Source: Gemmatimonadota bacterium (lineage in GTDB: Bacteria; Gemmatimonadota; Gemmatimonadetes; Gemmatimonadales; Gemmatimonadaceae). From it: a stretch of DNA of 39,156 bases. A program made the translations under genes and the position numbers. The notes under the pieces are model-generated. The model worked only from the letters and a program-made list of their open reading frames with translations, ran no database searches and was not told the origin of the DNA. Shown here piece by piece: positions 17,250 through 25,162 of this stretch (position 1 is the stretch's first letter; each line of letters begins with the position of its first letter). The stretch is taken from assembly GCA_018969225.1 (NCBI GenBank), contig JAGWYS010000006.1, positions 1 through 39,156 of the forward strand, in the 5' to 3' direction.

Positions 17250-18224
17250 CTACCGCACGAACGCCTCCCCCTCCATCCCCCGCGCCACCACGGGCGGCGC
17301 GGCGATCCGCAGGTGCCGCAGCACCGACGGCGCGATGTCCACGATCGCCGCCTCCCCCGCCAGGAAGCGCGGCGTCAGCGGCCGCTGGTTGGTCACGATC
17401 CACGTGGTCCGCTCGCGCGGCGACTGCCCGCCGTGCCCCTTCCCCGTCTCGGCGTCGCGGCCATGGTCGGTGGTCACCACCACCATCCACCGCTCCCCCA
17501 GCGCCTCCCGCTGCCGCACCGCGCGCCAGATCCGCCCCACCATGGCGTCCGCCTGCCGCACGGCCGCATGAAACGCCTCGTGATCCCCGTGCGCATGCCC
17601 CGCGTCGTCGGTGTGCTGCAGGTACACCCAGCTCAGGTCGGGGCCCCGCTCGGCGATATATCGCGCCGCCTCGTCCGTCACCCGCTCGTCAATCGCCAGG
17701 ATGTGCCGAGACGCCGCATCGTGCGGAAACGCCACCGTGTCGTGCTCAAGTCCGTCCACCGCATGGTCGATGCGGAACGCCCCCGCCCCCGGACGCCCTT
17801 CGCCAATGAGCACCGTGCGGTTGTCCAGCCACGTGGAGAACACCGCCGTGGTGCGCGTCGAGTCGGCGGTCTCCACGATGCGAAACAGGTTCCAGTGGTC
17901 GTAGTTGGGGGCCAGGTTGCTGTTCCCCCGCACGCGGTGCTTGTCGGCCCAGGTGCCCGTGAGGAAGCTCATGTACCCGGGGGCCGACACCGTGGGCGTC
18001 TCCGTGCGCCCGCCCCGCTCGCCACCCACGTGCGCGCGCGCGTACCCCCCAACCGCCGCGATCGCGTCCAGCGCCGGCGTCTCCACCCGCTCAATCACGT
18101 CGGCGGGGATCCCGTCCAGCAGGATCACCACCGCCTTGCGCGGCGGGTCGGCGCGGCGGGGGAGGGGGGCACGGCACGCCGAGCCCAGGGCGACGGCGGC
18201 GAGGAGCAGGAGGGAGGCGCGCAT
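17250..18224 (-). CDS. Alkaline-phosphatase-superfamily lipoprotein (nucleotide pyrophosphatase/phosphodiesterase-like)
   Basis: A 324-residue protein. The ATG at 18224 opens a lipoprotein signal with lipobox ALGSAC (C17). The metal-binding core of the superfamily is visible: VVILLDG (D37), SAPGYMSFLTG with S86 at the nucleophile position, HTDDAGHAHG, VTTDHGRD and GHGG. It would hydrolyse phosphate monoesters or diesters at the outer face of a membrane. The substrate is not predictable. It is divergent from the Ada-domain gene across 70 bases that contain the palindrome CCACGTCGTGG (18261-18271). A longer frame from 18296 is unlikely because it lacks a signal at its start. Confidence 0.85.
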   Translation of the reverse strand: MRASLLLLAAVALGSACRAPLPRRADPPRKAVVILLDGIPADVIERVETPALDAIAAVGGYARAHVGGERGGRTETPTVSAPGYMSFLTGTWADKHRVRGNSNLAPNYDHWNLFRIVETADSTRTTAVFSTWLDNRTVLIGEGRPGAGAFRIDHAVDGLEHDTVAFPHDAASRHILAIDERVTDEAARYIAERGPDLSWVYLQHTDDAGHAHGDHEAFHAAVRQADAMVGRIWRAVRQREALGERWMVVVTTDHGRDAETGKGHGGQSPRERTTWIVTNQRPLTPRFLAGEAAIVDIAPSVLRHLRIAAPPVVARGMEGEAFVR

Positions 18225-18282
18225 GCAAAGCAATGAACCACGACGGCGGTGACCAGGGAACCACGTCGTGGAGCCGTTACCG

Positions 18283-18295
18283 TAGATTACGCGCA
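18283..18295 (+). promoter_or_regulatory. Candidate -10 box of a leaderless gene
   Basis: TAGATT (18283-18288) ends six bases before the ATG at 18295. There is no Shine-Dalgarno sequence and no clear -35 box. It repeats the spacing seen at several antitoxin genes in the window. Confidence 0.35.
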
Positions 18296-18567
18296 TGACT
18301 GCGCCCCGCCTCTATCGCCTGATCGCCGCCGACGGCAGCACGGTGTCCAGCGCCACGCCGGGCACGCTTGGCGGCCACCGGAAGAACCGCACCTACGGCC
18401 GGCTCGACTGCAAGGCCGCGCGACGGGCGCTCGGCACCGGGCGCAGCTACGAGCAGCAGCGCGTGTTCTTCGCCGACGAAGCCACGGCCGTGGCGGCGGG
18501 CTACCGCCCCTGCGCCACCTGCCTCCCCGACGCGTACACGGAGTGGAAGGCCAAGGGGGGACGCTAG
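18295..18567 (+). CDS. Small stand-alone Ada-type metal-binding domain protein
   Basis: A 90-residue protein that matches the zinc domain of Ada (methylphosphotriester acceptor): GRLDCKAARRAL (C39), QRVFFADEATAVAAGYRPCATC (C73, C76). Ada itself uses four Cys, one of which takes the methyl group. Here three are clear, with H28 (LGGHRK) the only other nearby candidate ligand. There is no AraC-type or methyltransferase domain. It may bind DNA or zinc, but repair activity is not shown by the sequence. It is convergent with the molybdoenzyme gene 34 bases away. Confidence 0.75.
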   Translation: MTAPRLYRLIAADGSTVSSATPGTLGGHRKNRTYGRLDCKAARRALGTGRSYEQQRVFFADEATAVAAGYRPCATCLPDAYTEWKAKGGR

Positions 18568-18601
18568 CGCTCATCCCGGCTCGGGCACGCGCGCCCTCGG
18601 G

Positions 18602-20803
18602 TCAGCCTACCGGTCCGTCTGCCCCCTCATCACCCGCCCGCGCCACCGTCACCGGCGTGCCGCTGAAGCCGGCCACGCCGCACAGCGCGTCCACCCGCGC
18701 GTCGTCGGTGAGGTCGTTGATGCTCACCCCGGGCACCGCCGCCGCCGTGCGCAGCTGCACCCCCGCGCGCCCGTGCCCCCACCCGTGCGGCAGGCTCACC
18801 ACCCCGGGCATCATCGCGTCGGTGACCACCACCGGCGCCTCCACGGCTCCCACGCGCGACGTCACGCGCGCCACCGCGCCGTCGGCCACGCCGCACGCCG
18901 CCGCGTCGCGCGGGTGCATCAGCAGCGTGCACCGCGGCTTCCCGCGCACCAGCCGCGCGCTGTTGTGCATCCAGCTGTTGTTGCTCCGCAGCTCGCGGCG
19001 CCCCACCAGCAGCAGCGTCCCCGGCGGCTGCCCCCGCACCGCGTCCAGCGCGCGCTCCAACCCCCGCGCCACGCGCGGCAGGTCGGCCACGATCGCCGCC
19101 GGCGCCGCGTGGATCTTGCCACTGGCCGTGCGCAACCGCCCGGGGAGCATCGGCACCAACGCCCCCAGGTCCACGCCGTGCGGCTGCGCCTCCAGCACCG
19201 CCATCGTCAGCGGCGGGCCGTCCCCCGGCGTGCGGCGCGCGTACGGCCCCTTCGCCAGCTCGTGCGACAGGATCCCCTTCACCCCCATGCGGCGCATCGC
19301 GCGCGTGGCCATGCGCTGCTTGATGGCGCGCCAGCGCCACCCGCGCTGCAGCCGCTCGGTGAGCGCGCTCAGGATCTGCCAGTCGGGCATCGCACCCGCG
19401 GGCGGCGCAAACAGCGGTGGCGCCCACTTGGCCACGTTCCGCACGGCCAGCGCGTTGAACACCACGTCGTAGTGCTCCCGCTCCAGCGGCCCCACCGGCG
19501 GGAGGATCACGTGCGCGTGCCGCGTGGTCTCGTTCAGGTAGAAGTCCACGCTCACCATGCACTCCAGCTGCCCCAGCGCGCGCTCCAGCCGCCCGCCGTT
19601 GGGAGTGGACAGCACCGGGTTCCCCGCGTGCGTCACCAGCGCGCGCACCTGCCCGGCCCCGGGTGTCTCGATCTCCTCCGCCAGCGCCGCCACCGGCAGC
19701 TCCCCCATGAACTCCGGGAGCCCGCGCACGCGGCTGTGCCACCGCCCGATCCGGTCGGGGGCGTACCCCCCCTTGGCCCCCACCGGGTCCACCGCCGGCG
19801 TGGTGAACATCACCCCGCCCGGCTCGTCCAGGCGGCCGGTGAGCAGGTTGAGCGCGGTGATGAGCCACGTGCTCACCGCGCCGAACTCCTGCATGCTCAC
19901 CCCCACGCGCCCGTACAGCGCCGCGGAAGGCGCGGCGGCAAAGTCGCGCGCCAGCGTGGCGATCGCGTCGGCCGACATCCCCGTGGCCGGCGCCACCCGC
20001 TCGGGGGTCCACCCCGCCGCCACCTCGCGCAGCACGTCCAGCTCCACCGCCAGGTCGCGCGCCCGGCTGGGGCGCTCCAACCCCTCGGCCAGCACCACGT
20101 GCAGCATGGCCAGCAGCAGGAAGGCGTCGGTGCCGGGGCGCACGAAGTGGTGGGCGTCGGCCGCCTGCGCCGTCTCGGTGCGCCGCGGGTCCACCACCAC
20201 CACGCGCCCGCCGCGCGCGCGAATGGCCTTGAGGCGGCGCGCCACGTCGGGGGCGGTCATCAGCGAGCCGTTGGAGGCCAGCGGGTTGGCGCCAATGATC
20301 ACCAGGTGCTGCGTGCGGTCCAGGTCGGGGATCGGGATCAGCAGCGGGTGGCCGAACATCGTGGCCGCCGCCACGTGGTGCGGCAGTTGGTCCACGCTGG
20401 TGGCCGAGTAGCGGTTCCGCGTCCCCAGCGCCCGGAGCAGGAAGGGGAGGAACAGCGACGCCCCCACGGAGTGCACCGTGGGGTTCCCCGCATAGGTGGC
20501 CACCGCGTCGCGCCCGTGCCGCCGCTGCACCGCGCGCAGCCCGCGCGCCGCCACGTCCAGCGCCTCACCCCACGACACCGGCACGAAACGCCCGTCCCGC
20601 TTCACCAGCGGCTGGCGCAGCCGGTCGGGATCCTCGTGGAGGTCCTGGAGCGCCACCGCCTTCGGGCACAGGTGCCCGCGGCTGAACGGATCGTCCGCGT
20701 CGCCGCGGATGGACGTCACCCGCCCCCCGTCCGTCTCCACAAGGAGCCCGCACATCGCCTCGCACAGGGGGCAGGTCACCGGTCGCGCCACAGGTGCATG
20801 CAT
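18602..20803 (-). CDS. Molybdopterin oxidoreductase, DMSO-reductase family, with N-terminal 4Fe-4S
   Basis: A 733-residue enzyme. The N-terminal cluster site is complete: CPLCEAMCG (C11, C14, C18) and GHLCPK (C46, Lys after it as in formate dehydrogenase-like enzymes). The body has the molybdopterin domains (IIGANPLASNGSLM, VVVDPRRTETA, VTHAGNPVLS) and a C-terminal dinucleotide-binding domain (SWMHNSARL, PHGWGHG). Where FdhF-type enzymes carry Cys or Sec, the sequence reads SATSVDQLP, with no Cys, so the Mo ligand is probably Ser or Asp, or the site differs. There is no Tat signal, so it is cytoplasmic. No electron-transfer subunit lies next to it. The reaction is unknown. Confidence 0.88.
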   Translation of the reverse strand: MHAPVARPVTCPLCEAMCGLLVETDGGRVTSIRGDADDPFSRGHLCPKAVALQDLHEDPDRLRQPLVKRDGRFVPVSWGEALDVAARGLRAVQRRHGRDAVATYAGNPTVHSVGASLFLPFLLRALGTRNRYSATSVDQLPHHVAAATMFGHPLLIPIPDLDRTQHLVIIGANPLASNGSLMTAPDVARRLKAIRARGGRVVVVDPRRTETAQAADAHHFVRPGTDAFLLLAMLHVVLAEGLERPSRARDLAVELDVLREVAAGWTPERVAPATGMSADAIATLARDFAAAPSAALYGRVGVSMQEFGAVSTWLITALNLLTGRLDEPGGVMFTTPAVDPVGAKGGYAPDRIGRWHSRVRGLPEFMGELPVAALAEEIETPGAGQVRALVTHAGNPVLSTPNGGRLERALGQLECMVSVDFYLNETTRHAHVILPPVGPLEREHYDVVFNALAVRNVAKWAPPLFAPPAGAMPDWQILSALTERLQRGWRWRAIKQRMATRAMRRMGVKGILSHELAKGPYARRTPGDGPPLTMAVLEAQPHGVDLGALVPMLPGRLRTASGKIHAAPAAIVADLPRVARGLERALDAVRGQPPGTLLLVGRRELRSNNSWMHNSARLVRGKPRCTLLMHPRDAAACGVADGAVARVTSRVGAVEAPVVVTDAMMPGVVSLPHGWGHGRAGVQLRTAAAVPGVSINDLTDDARVDALCGVAGFSGTPVTVARAGDEGADGPVG

Positions 20804-20931
20804 GGGGGCAGTGAGAGAGGGAACGGAAAACCCTGCCGGAAGCTATCCGGAATTGGCCACCGCCGGCGGGCAGACGCCGCGCCAAGGGCACAATTTCCCC
20901 CATCCCCACCAACTATCACCCAACACCTCCC

Positions 20932-21447
20932 ATGCCCCGCCTATTCCTCGTCGCCCTCCTGCTCTGCACCGCCTGCCGCTCCGGGCTCCCCCCCATCGCC
21001 GCCTCCCTCCCCCCGGCGCCTGGCGACCTCCGCACCCTGTACGCCGTGCGCGCCGTGGACGTCGCCGTCGGCACCGGCAAGGACGCCCGCCCCAACGCCT
21101 GCCTGTACGCGCATTACACCGGGTGGCTCACCACCGGCACCAAGTTCGACTCCTCGCGTGACACCATGCCCAACGGGAAGCCGCGCACCCCGCTCGTCTT
21201 CCGGCAGGGGGCGCGGCAGGTCATCGCGGGGTGGGACGCGGGCTTCGAGGGGATGAAGGTCGGCGGGCGCCGTCGCCTCTTCCTCCCCTATCAGGTCGCC
21301 TACGGCGAGGAGGGGCGCCCGCCCACCATCCCGGCGCGCTCCATGCTCGTGTTCGACGTGGAGCTCATGGACGTCACCGACGCGCCCCCCGTGCCGCCGG
21401 GGACGCCCCCCGCGCAAGCGCGGTGCAAGCCGTGGGAGCAGCGGTAG
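20932..21447 (+). CDS. FKBP-type peptidyl-prolyl isomerase, probable lipoprotein (copy 2)
   Basis: A 171-residue paralogue of the gene at 11152. The N-terminus is hydrophobic and ends in LLCTAC (C15), a plausible lipidation site. The FKBP pocket is kept: HYTGWL (Y62), KFDSS (F72, D73), IAGWDAGFEGM (W101), VAYG (Y124) and MLVFDVEL (F141). It shares with copy 1 the blocks HYTGWLT, GARQV and GMKVGG, and an ELM-x-V-x-D ending, which point to duplication within this lineage. It differs in the PTIPARSM loop, where copy 1 has PYIPPNAD. It lies divergent from the molybdoenzyme across 128 bases. Confidence 0.9.
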   Translation: MPRLFLVALLLCTACRSGLPPIAASLPPAPGDLRTLYAVRAVDVAVGTGKDARPNACLYAHYTGWLTTGTKFDSSRDTMPNGKPRTPLVFRQGARQVIAGWDAGFEGMKVGGRRRLFLPYQVAYGEEGRPPTIPARSMLVFDVELMDVTDAPPVPPGTPPAQARCKPWEQR

Positions 21448-21533
21448 GGGGCGGTAGCCTTCAGCCCAAGAGGTTGACGCGCAACGAGTGGGCGCATGCT
21501 GCAGACGACGGACGCTGGGGGGGCAGCACCGGG

Positions 21534-21833
21534 CTACGCGGCGCTGCCTGCCCAGGGCTTGATGCGACGGAGCACCGGCGCCAGCGCCTTGGCGGCCACC
21601 TCGGTGTCATGGGCGGCCTGGGCCCGCAGCCAGTAGCCGTTGGAAAGCCCGAAGAATCGGCACAGGCGCAGGTCGGTGTCCGCGGTGATGGTGCGCCGCC
21701 CTGCCACGATCTCGCCGATGCGCTGGGCGGGCACGCCAATCTCCTTGGCCAGGCGATACTGCGAGATCCCCATGGGGATCAGGAACTCCTCCCGGAGCAG
21801 CTCGCCGGGGGTTACGGGCTTCGGCGCGGGCAT
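21534..21833 (-). CDS. higA: HigA-type antitoxin (XRE family)
   Basis: A 99-residue protein with a helix-turn-helix at about 22-50 (ISQYRLAKEIGVPAQRI, then GEIVAGRR) and the HigA signatures TPGELLREEFL and DLRLCRFFGLS. It neutralises HigB and represses the operon. The gene follows higB after 12 bases, the toxin-first order usual for this family. The start is the ATG at 21833. It is convergent with FKBP copy 2. Confidence 0.92.
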   Translation of the reverse strand: MPAPKPVTPGELLREEFLIPMGISQYRLAKEIGVPAQRIGEIVAGRRTITADTDLRLCRFFGLSNGYWLRAQAAHDTEVAAKALAPVLRRIKPWAGSAA

Positions 21834-21845
21834 GGGCGAGCTCCG

Positions 21846-22124
21846 TCAGTGGTAGTCGACAATTTCCACATCGGCTGGTCCGGCAGGTGTCCACCGGAAG
21901 CAAGGGCGATACTGATCGTTGATGCGTATGCTGTGCTGGCCGGCACGGTCCCCGATCAGCGCCTCCAGACGGTTGCCCGGAGGTACCCGCAGGTCCTCGA
22001 GCCGTCCGGCGATGTCCAGTTGGCGGAGCTTGCGGCGAGCCACCGTGGCAACGGCGGCAAAGCGCCAGGTGCCCCGTCCTGCGGCGAGCGCCTCGGTATC
22101 GCGATCGCGGAACGAGACAATCAC
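21846..22124 (-). CDS. higB: HigB-type toxin (ribosome-dependent mRNA interferase, RelE fold)
   Basis: A 92-residue protein with the HigB pattern: SFRDRDTEALAAG at the start, ARRKLRQLD, PPGNRLEAL, HSIRINDQYRPCFRW and a final DVEIVDYH. The GTG at 22124 is chosen because it gives the family's normal length and starts just before the first strand; a frame from 22187 would add residues absent from relatives. HigB cuts mRNA on the ribosome. Upstream, GTAACGCGGCACGTGATTAC (22132-22151, plus strand) is an imperfect inverted repeat and a likely operator. No Shine-Dalgarno sequence is visible. Confidence 0.9.
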   Translation of the reverse strand: MIVSFRDRDTEALAAGRGTWRFAAVATVARRKLRQLDIAGRLEDLRVPPGNRLEALIGDRAGQHSIRINDQYRPCFRWTPAGPADVEIVDYH

Positions 22125-22131
22125 GTCAATA

Positions 22132-22151
22132 GTAACGCGGCACGTGATTAC
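22132..22151 (-). promoter_or_regulatory. Candidate higBA operator
   Basis: An imperfect inverted repeat with GTAA and TTAC ends, eight bases upstream of the higB GTG, overlapping the most AT-rich part of the gap. A minus-strand TACTAT lies beside it as a weak -10 candidate. This is based on symmetry and position only. Confidence 0.4.
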
Positions 22152-22268
22152 TGCAAGGCGAATGAGCGGGCAGGACCATGCCACCACGCTACCCCATGGC
22201 CGGGACCCGCGCGCACCCGCGCAACGCCCGCGGGGTCTTCCCGACGCCGCCGCGCGGGCGGACGCGCG

Positions 22269-22763
22269 TCACCCCTGACGGCTGCGCTGGAACACCACGA
22301 GGTCGTTGGCCGGCACGTCATCCAGCCCCAGCTGCCGCATCTGCGTGATCAGTTGCCCCCGGTGCTGGGTGCTGTGGTTGAAGCAGTGCAGCAGCATGCG
22401 CCACACGGTGCTGCGGTGCGCGTTCCCCTTGAGGTCCTGGTACACCCGCTCCCCGTGCAGCGCGCCCTCGTCCATGCCCATCACGAGGTCGTGCAGTCGC
22501 CCCGTGTGCGTGGCCAGCGTGCCAATGTCCGTGCTCTCCTCCGCCGGCCAGCGCACCGGCTCCCCGGCAATGCGGCAGTGCCAGGCACACTCGGCGTTCC
22601 GGATGTGCAGCAGCGTGAGGCGCAGCGACGGGAAACTGCTGGGCGCGGGGGCGTCCAGCACCGCCTCCGGCTCGCGCCCCAGGCGGTCGAGGAATCGCGC
22701 ATGCGCCCACTGGTTGTAGGCGGCCAGCTCGTGCAGGATGGTGGCGGTCATGGCAGCGGGCAT
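22269..22763 (-). CDS. DinB-family four-helix metal-binding protein
   Basis: A 164-residue protein (160 if the ATG at 22751 is used). The DinB fold is recognised from the first helix (LHELAAYNQWAHARFLD), LRLTLLHIRNAECAWH (H53) and HCFNHSTQHRGQL (H126, H130, H134). H53, H130 and H134 fit the three-His metal site. Members act as thiol-dependent transferases or hydrolases (bacillithiol or mycothiol S-transferases), or are unassigned. It lies 19 bases after the DUF2911 gene on the same strand and is probably co-transcribed with it. The start choice is uncertain, since neither ATG has a Shine-Dalgarno sequence. Confidence 0.88.
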   Translation of the reverse strand: MPAAMTATILHELAAYNQWAHARFLDRLGREPEAVLDAPAPSSFPSLRLTLLHIRNAECAWHCRIAGEPVRWPAEESTDIGTLATHTGRLHDLVMGMDEGALHGERVYQDLKGNAHRSTVWRMLLHCFNHSTQHRGQLITQMRQLGLDDVPANDLVVFQRSRQG

Positions 22764-22782
22764 GCCGGGGTGAGGCGCGCCC

Positions 22783-23373
22783 TCAGCGCACCATCCACTC
22801 CGCCGTCAGCAGCACCGTGTCCCACCCGATGCGCAGCTCGCCGCGCTGGGCGCCGGGCGCGGTGGACGGCACCAGCCACATGCTGAGGCTCTCCAGCGGC
22901 GTCGCCAGCACGCTGCTGCGCATCGGGATGCGCGCCGCGTCCTTTGCCGCGTCGTACGGGGTGACGTTCACCTGCGCGGCACCGGTGGTCTCCGCCTGCA
23001 GGATCAGCGTCCAGCCGCTCTTGGCCGGCAGCATCTGCGCCACGTAGCGACCGGCCGGCACCGCCACCCCGCCCAGCGTCAGCGGCACGTCGGTGGTGAA
23101 CAGCGTGGCCGCGTTGGCGCCCAGCCGCCACACCGTGCCCAGCGGCACCAGGCTGTCCGTGTTGATGTGCCGGCCGCGCAGGTGCGGCTGGCCGTAGTCC
23201 AGGCGGATGAGCGCCGGCTTCCCCGCCGCGCGCTGCGCCGCGGTGTCGGCGAAGGTCAGCGCCACCTCCGCCGTGGCGCGCGTGCTGGGGGCGGCGCGGC
23301 GCGCGCCCGCCTGGGCCGACAGGAGCGCCGGCGCACCGGCCAGCAGCAGGAAGGAAACGGTCAGGAGACGCAT
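22783..23373 (-). CDS. Secreted DUF2911 family protein
   Basis: A 196-residue exported protein with a signal peptide ending near LLSAQ (residue 21). It carries the DUF2911 pattern: IRLDYGQPHLRGRHI, PLGTVWRLGANAATLF, and later GRYVAQMLP and GWTLIL. The function of the family is unknown; members are beta-rich periplasmic proteins. The ATG at 23373 is chosen because it directly opens the signal peptide. The DinB-family gene follows after 19 bases. Confidence 0.88.
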   Translation of the reverse strand: MRLLTVSFLLLAGAPALLSAQAGARRAAPSTRATAEVALTFADTAAQRAAGKPALIRLDYGQPHLRGRHINTDSLVPLGTVWRLGANAATLFTTDVPLTLGGVAVPAGRYVAQMLPAKSGWTLILQAETTGAAQVNVTPYDAAKDAARIPMRSSVLATPLESLSMWLVPSTAPGAQRGELRIGWDTVLLTAEWMVR

Positions 23374-23454
23374 GCGATGACGAAGCGGAAGGGTTGGCAC
23401 CAGGCCGGCATCGGCCCGAGGCGGCAATCTAACCCCCCCGCGCGCGGCGAGGTG

Positions 23455-23880
23455 CTAGCGACGCCCGCTCCATTGCTCCACCTCCAGCTCCGCAAATCGT
23501 GCGAAGTCCCGCACGTTCTGGGTGACCAGGGTGAGTCCCCGTGTGAAGGCGATGGCGGCGATCTGTCCGTCCACGAAGGGGGCGGGTCGACCGGCAGCCT
23601 CCAGGCGAGCGCGTTCGCGCCCATGCCAACGGGCTGCAACCTCATCGTACGGCAGCACGGGAAAAGCCGCCAGCACCACGTCATGCAGGTAGCGCTCCAG
23701 CGCATCCCGGCGTCGGCCGCGCTCAAGGCGCGCGCACCCGTAGGTGAGCTCATGCCAGACGGGTGCGGCAATGGCGCACAGGTGGCCGTCGGCGGCAAGC
23801 CGCTTCACGATGGATGGAGCCGGAGTCGGGGCGACGGGTGCCGACACGACGGACGTGTCAAGCAGGTACTGCAGCGTCAC
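23455..23880 (-). CDS. vapC: VapC-type PIN-domain toxin (paired with Phd/YefM antitoxin)
   Basis: A 141-residue PIN-domain ribonuclease toxin with the acidic active site in order: D8 (YLLDTSV), E44 (VWHELTYG), D104 (FVDGQIAAIA) and D125 (TQNVRDFARF). The layout LVTQNVRDF is typical of the FitB/VapC group. Its ATG overlaps the TGA of the antitoxin gene by four bases (23877-23880), giving coupled translation. It lies upstream of the DUF2911 gene on the same strand but 81 bases away, so it is probably a separate unit. Confidence 0.92.
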   Translation of the reverse strand: MTLQYLLDTSVVSAPVAPTPAPSIVKRLAADGHLCAIAAPVWHELTYGCARLERGRRRDALERYLHDVVLAAFPVLPYDEVAARWHGRERARLEAAGRPAPFVDGQIAAIAFTRGLTLVTQNVRDFARFAELEVEQWSGRR

Positions 23881-24155
23881 AGGCTGACGTCGCGTCCAGG
23901 CGTGCGATCGCGAGCCCGCGCGAACACCGCCCCCTCAATGCCAACCTGGTCGAGCGGATGCTGCGCCAGAAAGTCGCGATACGCATCGGCAAACCGGGCC
24001 CGCTCGGCGCGAAGCCGCGCCACCTCCGCCACCGACAGCAGCACGGCGATCGGTTGGCCTCGCCGCGTCAACTCGACCGCCTGCCCGGCTTCGGCCTGGT
24101 TCACCAGGTCCGACAGCCGGGCCCGGGCTTCAGCGATGGAATAGCGTCGGGACAT
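23877..24155 (-). CDS. Phd/YefM-type antitoxin
   Basis: A 92-residue protein. The N-terminal half (YSIAEARARLSDLVNQAEAG, then VELTRRGQPIAVLLS) is the Phd/YefM DNA-binding fold. The C-terminal half is charged, unfolded-looking, and would wrap the toxin. The ATG at 24155 gives the standard start of the family; a frame from 24275 adds an unrelated leader. No Shine-Dalgarno sequence precedes it. A -10-like TACATT ends six bases upstream on the minus strand, within a direct repeat, so the mRNA is probably leaderless and self-regulated. Confidence 0.9.
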   Translation of the reverse strand: MSRRYSIAEARARLSDLVNQAEAGQAVELTRRGQPIAVLLSVAEVARLRAERARFADAYRDFLAQHPLDQVGIEGAVFARARDRTPGRDVSL

Positions 24156-24161
24156 AGCCGA

Positions 24162-24185
24162 AATGTACATCAAGATGTACATCAA
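24162..24185 (-). promoter_or_regulatory. phd/vapC promoter and operator with direct repeat
   Basis: ATGTACATCAA occurs twice, at 24163-24173 and 24175-24185, twelve bases apart (about one helical turn). Each copy holds the palindrome TGTACA. On the minus strand TACATT (24167-24162) is a -10 candidate ending six bases before the ATG. A run of A/T continues to 24189. The arrangement fits cooperative binding of two antitoxin dimers on the same face. Confidence 0.6.
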
Positions 24186-24302
24186 AAAAGAACCCCCGTC
24201 TTGCCGGGCCACGCGTGGCGACGTCGTCATGGACCCACCATGCGCCGCGTGTCGGGGAACGTCACACCCGGACAACGCACGCAGGGCCTTGGCAACGCCC
24301 CC

Positions 24303-24962
24303 TCACCCCCCCCGCGCGCGCTTCTCGATCTCGTCCAGCAGCCGCTGCTCGATCTTGCCGCTGCTGCCGCATGGCAGCAGGTCCGAGCTCGTCCCGCTGG
24401 TGAGGTCCTTGGCCGTCGCCGACAGCTGCACGCTCACGTCGCTTGTGCCCCCGGGGGCGTCCGTCACCCGTGTCACCAGCGCCATGTAGATGCGGAACGT
24501 CGCCGCGTTGGGCCCCGTCATCCCGCTGCCGCAGTCCAGCAGCTCCACCATCGGGCGCCCCAGGAACTGCCGCACGCGGTAGAAGTCGGGGTTCCCCACG
24601 CGCCGCCCCACCCGGTCGTCCAGCGTCACCGGGATCATGAAGCCCTCGTACGCCTGCCGTACCGCGGCCAGCACCGTGGCTGGCGCCATCGCCATCCGCC
24701 GCGACTGCTCCGGGGGCGCGGAGGAGTACGTCACCCCCTTCCCGTCGGTGAGGATCGCCCGCCGCGCGGCGGGGACGTCGGACACGGCCCGGGGCGTCGA
24801 CGATTGGGGGGTCGACCCCGGCGCACCCCCGCCGCTGGCACACGCCGCAGCGCCGACAATCATGAGGACGGTGCCTGCGGCGCGCCACGCACCGCGTTGG
24901 GGGAACAACGGCCCCGTGGGCCCGGACCCGAACAGTGGGAGCGCCATCGCCCGCCCTGCCAT
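24303..24962 (-). CDS. Lipoprotein of unknown function
   Basis: A protein of about 219 residues that I do not recognise. A hydrophobic stretch leads to a lipobox-like VGAAAC-ASGGG, then a Ser/Thr/Pro-rich linker. The mature part has two separated Cys (LLDCGSG and LLPCGSS) that may pair, and a charged C-terminal helix (IEQRLLDEIEKRARGG). The start is uncertain: ATGs at 24962 and 24947 both precede the signal, and the leader before the hydrophobic stretch is long. It is divergent from the beta-propeller gene across 200 bases in which I see no clear promoter. Surface location is an inference from the lipobox. Confidence 0.65.
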   Translation of the reverse strand: MAGRAMALPLFGSGPTGPLFPQRGAWRAAGTVLMIVGAAACASGGGAPGSTPQSSTPRAVSDVPAARRAILTDGKGVTYSSAPPEQSRRMAMAPATVLAAVRQAYEGFMIPVTLDDRVGRRVGNPDFYRVRQFLGRPMVELLDCGSGMTGPNAATFRIYMALVTRVTDAPGGTSDVSVQLSATAKDLTSGTSSDLLPCGSSGKIEQRLLDEIEKRARGG

Positions 24963-25162
24963 GCAAGAGGTGGCCAACGCGAGCACATCGCGTCGGGGTG
25001 CGCCGTGCGACCAGGATGCGTCAGGACCTGTCGAGTATACGGCGGGGCGCCCGTGACGGCGAGCGGCGGCGAAGCCGCAGGTGCGGCCGAACGCCGTGCT
25101 TGCGAGGGTGGCGGGCGCGCCGTAGGCTCACCGCACCCCGTCGTCTCCTCGGTTACCTTCGC

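Noticed and set aside
17250-18296. An earlier start at 18296 for the phosphatase lipoprotein
   Set aside because: It would put 24 non-hydrophobic residues before the signal peptide and overlap the promoter region of the divergent Ada-domain gene.
18368-21256. A plus-strand open frame of over 900 codons
   Set aside because: It covers the molybdoenzyme gene in antisense and has composition typical of a shadow frame, with no motif.
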